Origin: an uncultured Alteromonadaceae bacterium
Lineage (GTDB): Bacteria > Pseudomonadota > Gammaproteobacteria > Enterobacterales > Alteromonadaceae
Assembly: GCA_947494925.1 (NCBI GenBank)
Contig: CANLWS010000006.1
Span: 124,001-188,000 of the forward strand
Direction: 5' to 3'
Length of the DNA: 64,000 nt
The position numbers and the translations under genes are program-made. A model generated the notes under the pieces. It was not told the DNA's origin. It made no database searches and saw only the letters and a program-made list of their open reading frames with translations. This document shows positions 63,747-64,000 of this stretch, one piece after another (position 1 is the first letter of the stretch; each line of letters opens with the position of its first letter).

Positions 63747-64000
63747 CTAAATTGAATATTTAATATCGAACGAAATAAAGTCTCTGTCTGAAAGCGTATT
63801 GGTTGTACCAAGTCCACCCCAGAAACCACTATAAGAAGCAGTAGCCGACCATTTGCTCAAGTAATCAAAGGTTAGTCCTATGCTGCCAGATTTGCGATCT
63901 TCAACGAACAAGAAAAGAGGATCAGGTGTTGTTCCTTTTACATCATGTGCAAAAGTCGCTCTTGCGCGTAAATTTATCCCTGAAAACACGTTGTTGTAAT
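63747..64000 (-). CDS. DUF1302-family outer-membrane protein, C-terminal part
   Basis: Only the last 84 codons lie in the window; the gene continues to the right. The visible end (LRARATFAHDVKGTTPDP, then LSDRDFISFDIKYSI) has the amphipathic alternation and terminal aromatic-rich strand of a beta-barrel and matches the DUF1302 C-terminus. DUF1302 and DUF1329 genes almost always occur together. It is first in the cluster with DUF1329, YCF48-like and MMPL genes. Confidence 0.8.
   Translation of the reverse strand, partial: YNNVFSGINLRARATFAHDVKGTTPDPLFLFVEDRKSGSIGLTFDYLSKWSATASYSGFWGGLGTTNTLSDRDFISFDIKYSI

Overview
The window looks like a piece of the main chromosome of a marine gammaproteobacterium of the order Alteromonadales (Alteromonadaceae, Glaciecola/Paraglaciecola/Aliiglaciecola type). 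The housekeeping genes (fabA, rmf, uup, rlmKL, zapC, pyrD, GDH-180 gdhB, ttcA, uspE, fnr, ccoNOQP) read as gammaproteobacterial. The carbohydrate part combines a TonB-dependent receptor, tryptophan-halogenase-like proteins, a cupin-like protein and GH13 enzymes, a combination common in this group. Base composition is AT-rich and even. I see no rRNA, tRNA, CRISPR array or intact mobile element.

Layout. 1-9.2 kb: end of a DUF985 cupin gene, a sulfurtransferase, a small cluster of RpiR regulator, cytoplasmic gamma-glutamyltransferase-like protein and M20 amidohydrolase, a CobB sirtuin overlapping a LysE exporter, and a Bax-like glucosaminidase with a DUF2987 partner. 9.2-20.8 kb: RssA-like patatin, ttcA, uspE, fnr, and the complete cbb3 oxidase assembly and structural set (SafE protein, ccoS, ccoI, fixH, ccoP, ccoQ, ccoO, ccoN), all on the minus strand, with a perfect FNR box upstream of ccoN. 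20.8-26.6 kb: a pair of bacterioferritins with complementary active-site losses, a CPA2 antiporter and several poorly known genes.

26.69 kb: a 28-bp site differing from E. coli dif at only two positions. This places the window at the replication terminus. FtsK-type GGGNAGGG octamers left of it mostly point towards it. The roughly 600 bp beside dif hold a degraded coding fragment and a hairpin.

27.3-45 kb: a permease, a BEM46-like hydrolase, then a sucrose/alpha-glucan locus: JmjC/cupin-like protein, amylosucrase, LacI regulator, GPH/SLC45-type transporter, GH13 alpha-glucosidase, two flavin-dependent halogenase-like proteins and a 979-residue TonB-dependent receptor. A shared palindrome (CTTAAACGTTTAAG-like) lies before amylosucrase, the transporter, the receptor and the regulator gene itself, so the LacI protein probably controls the whole set. 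Beyond it are a 51-codon gene, an FNR-type promoter driving a UspA protein, and a small basic protein.

45-58.7 kb: fabA, rmf, a DUF3466 protein, the overlapping rlmKL-glutaredoxin-uup operon, zapC, pyrD and gdhB. 58.9-64 kb: an apparent envelope system of MMPL/RND transporter, YCF48-like beta-propeller, DUF1329 protein and DUF1302 outer-membrane protein (cut by the window end). All homology statements rest on reading the sequence and family knowledge; no search was run.
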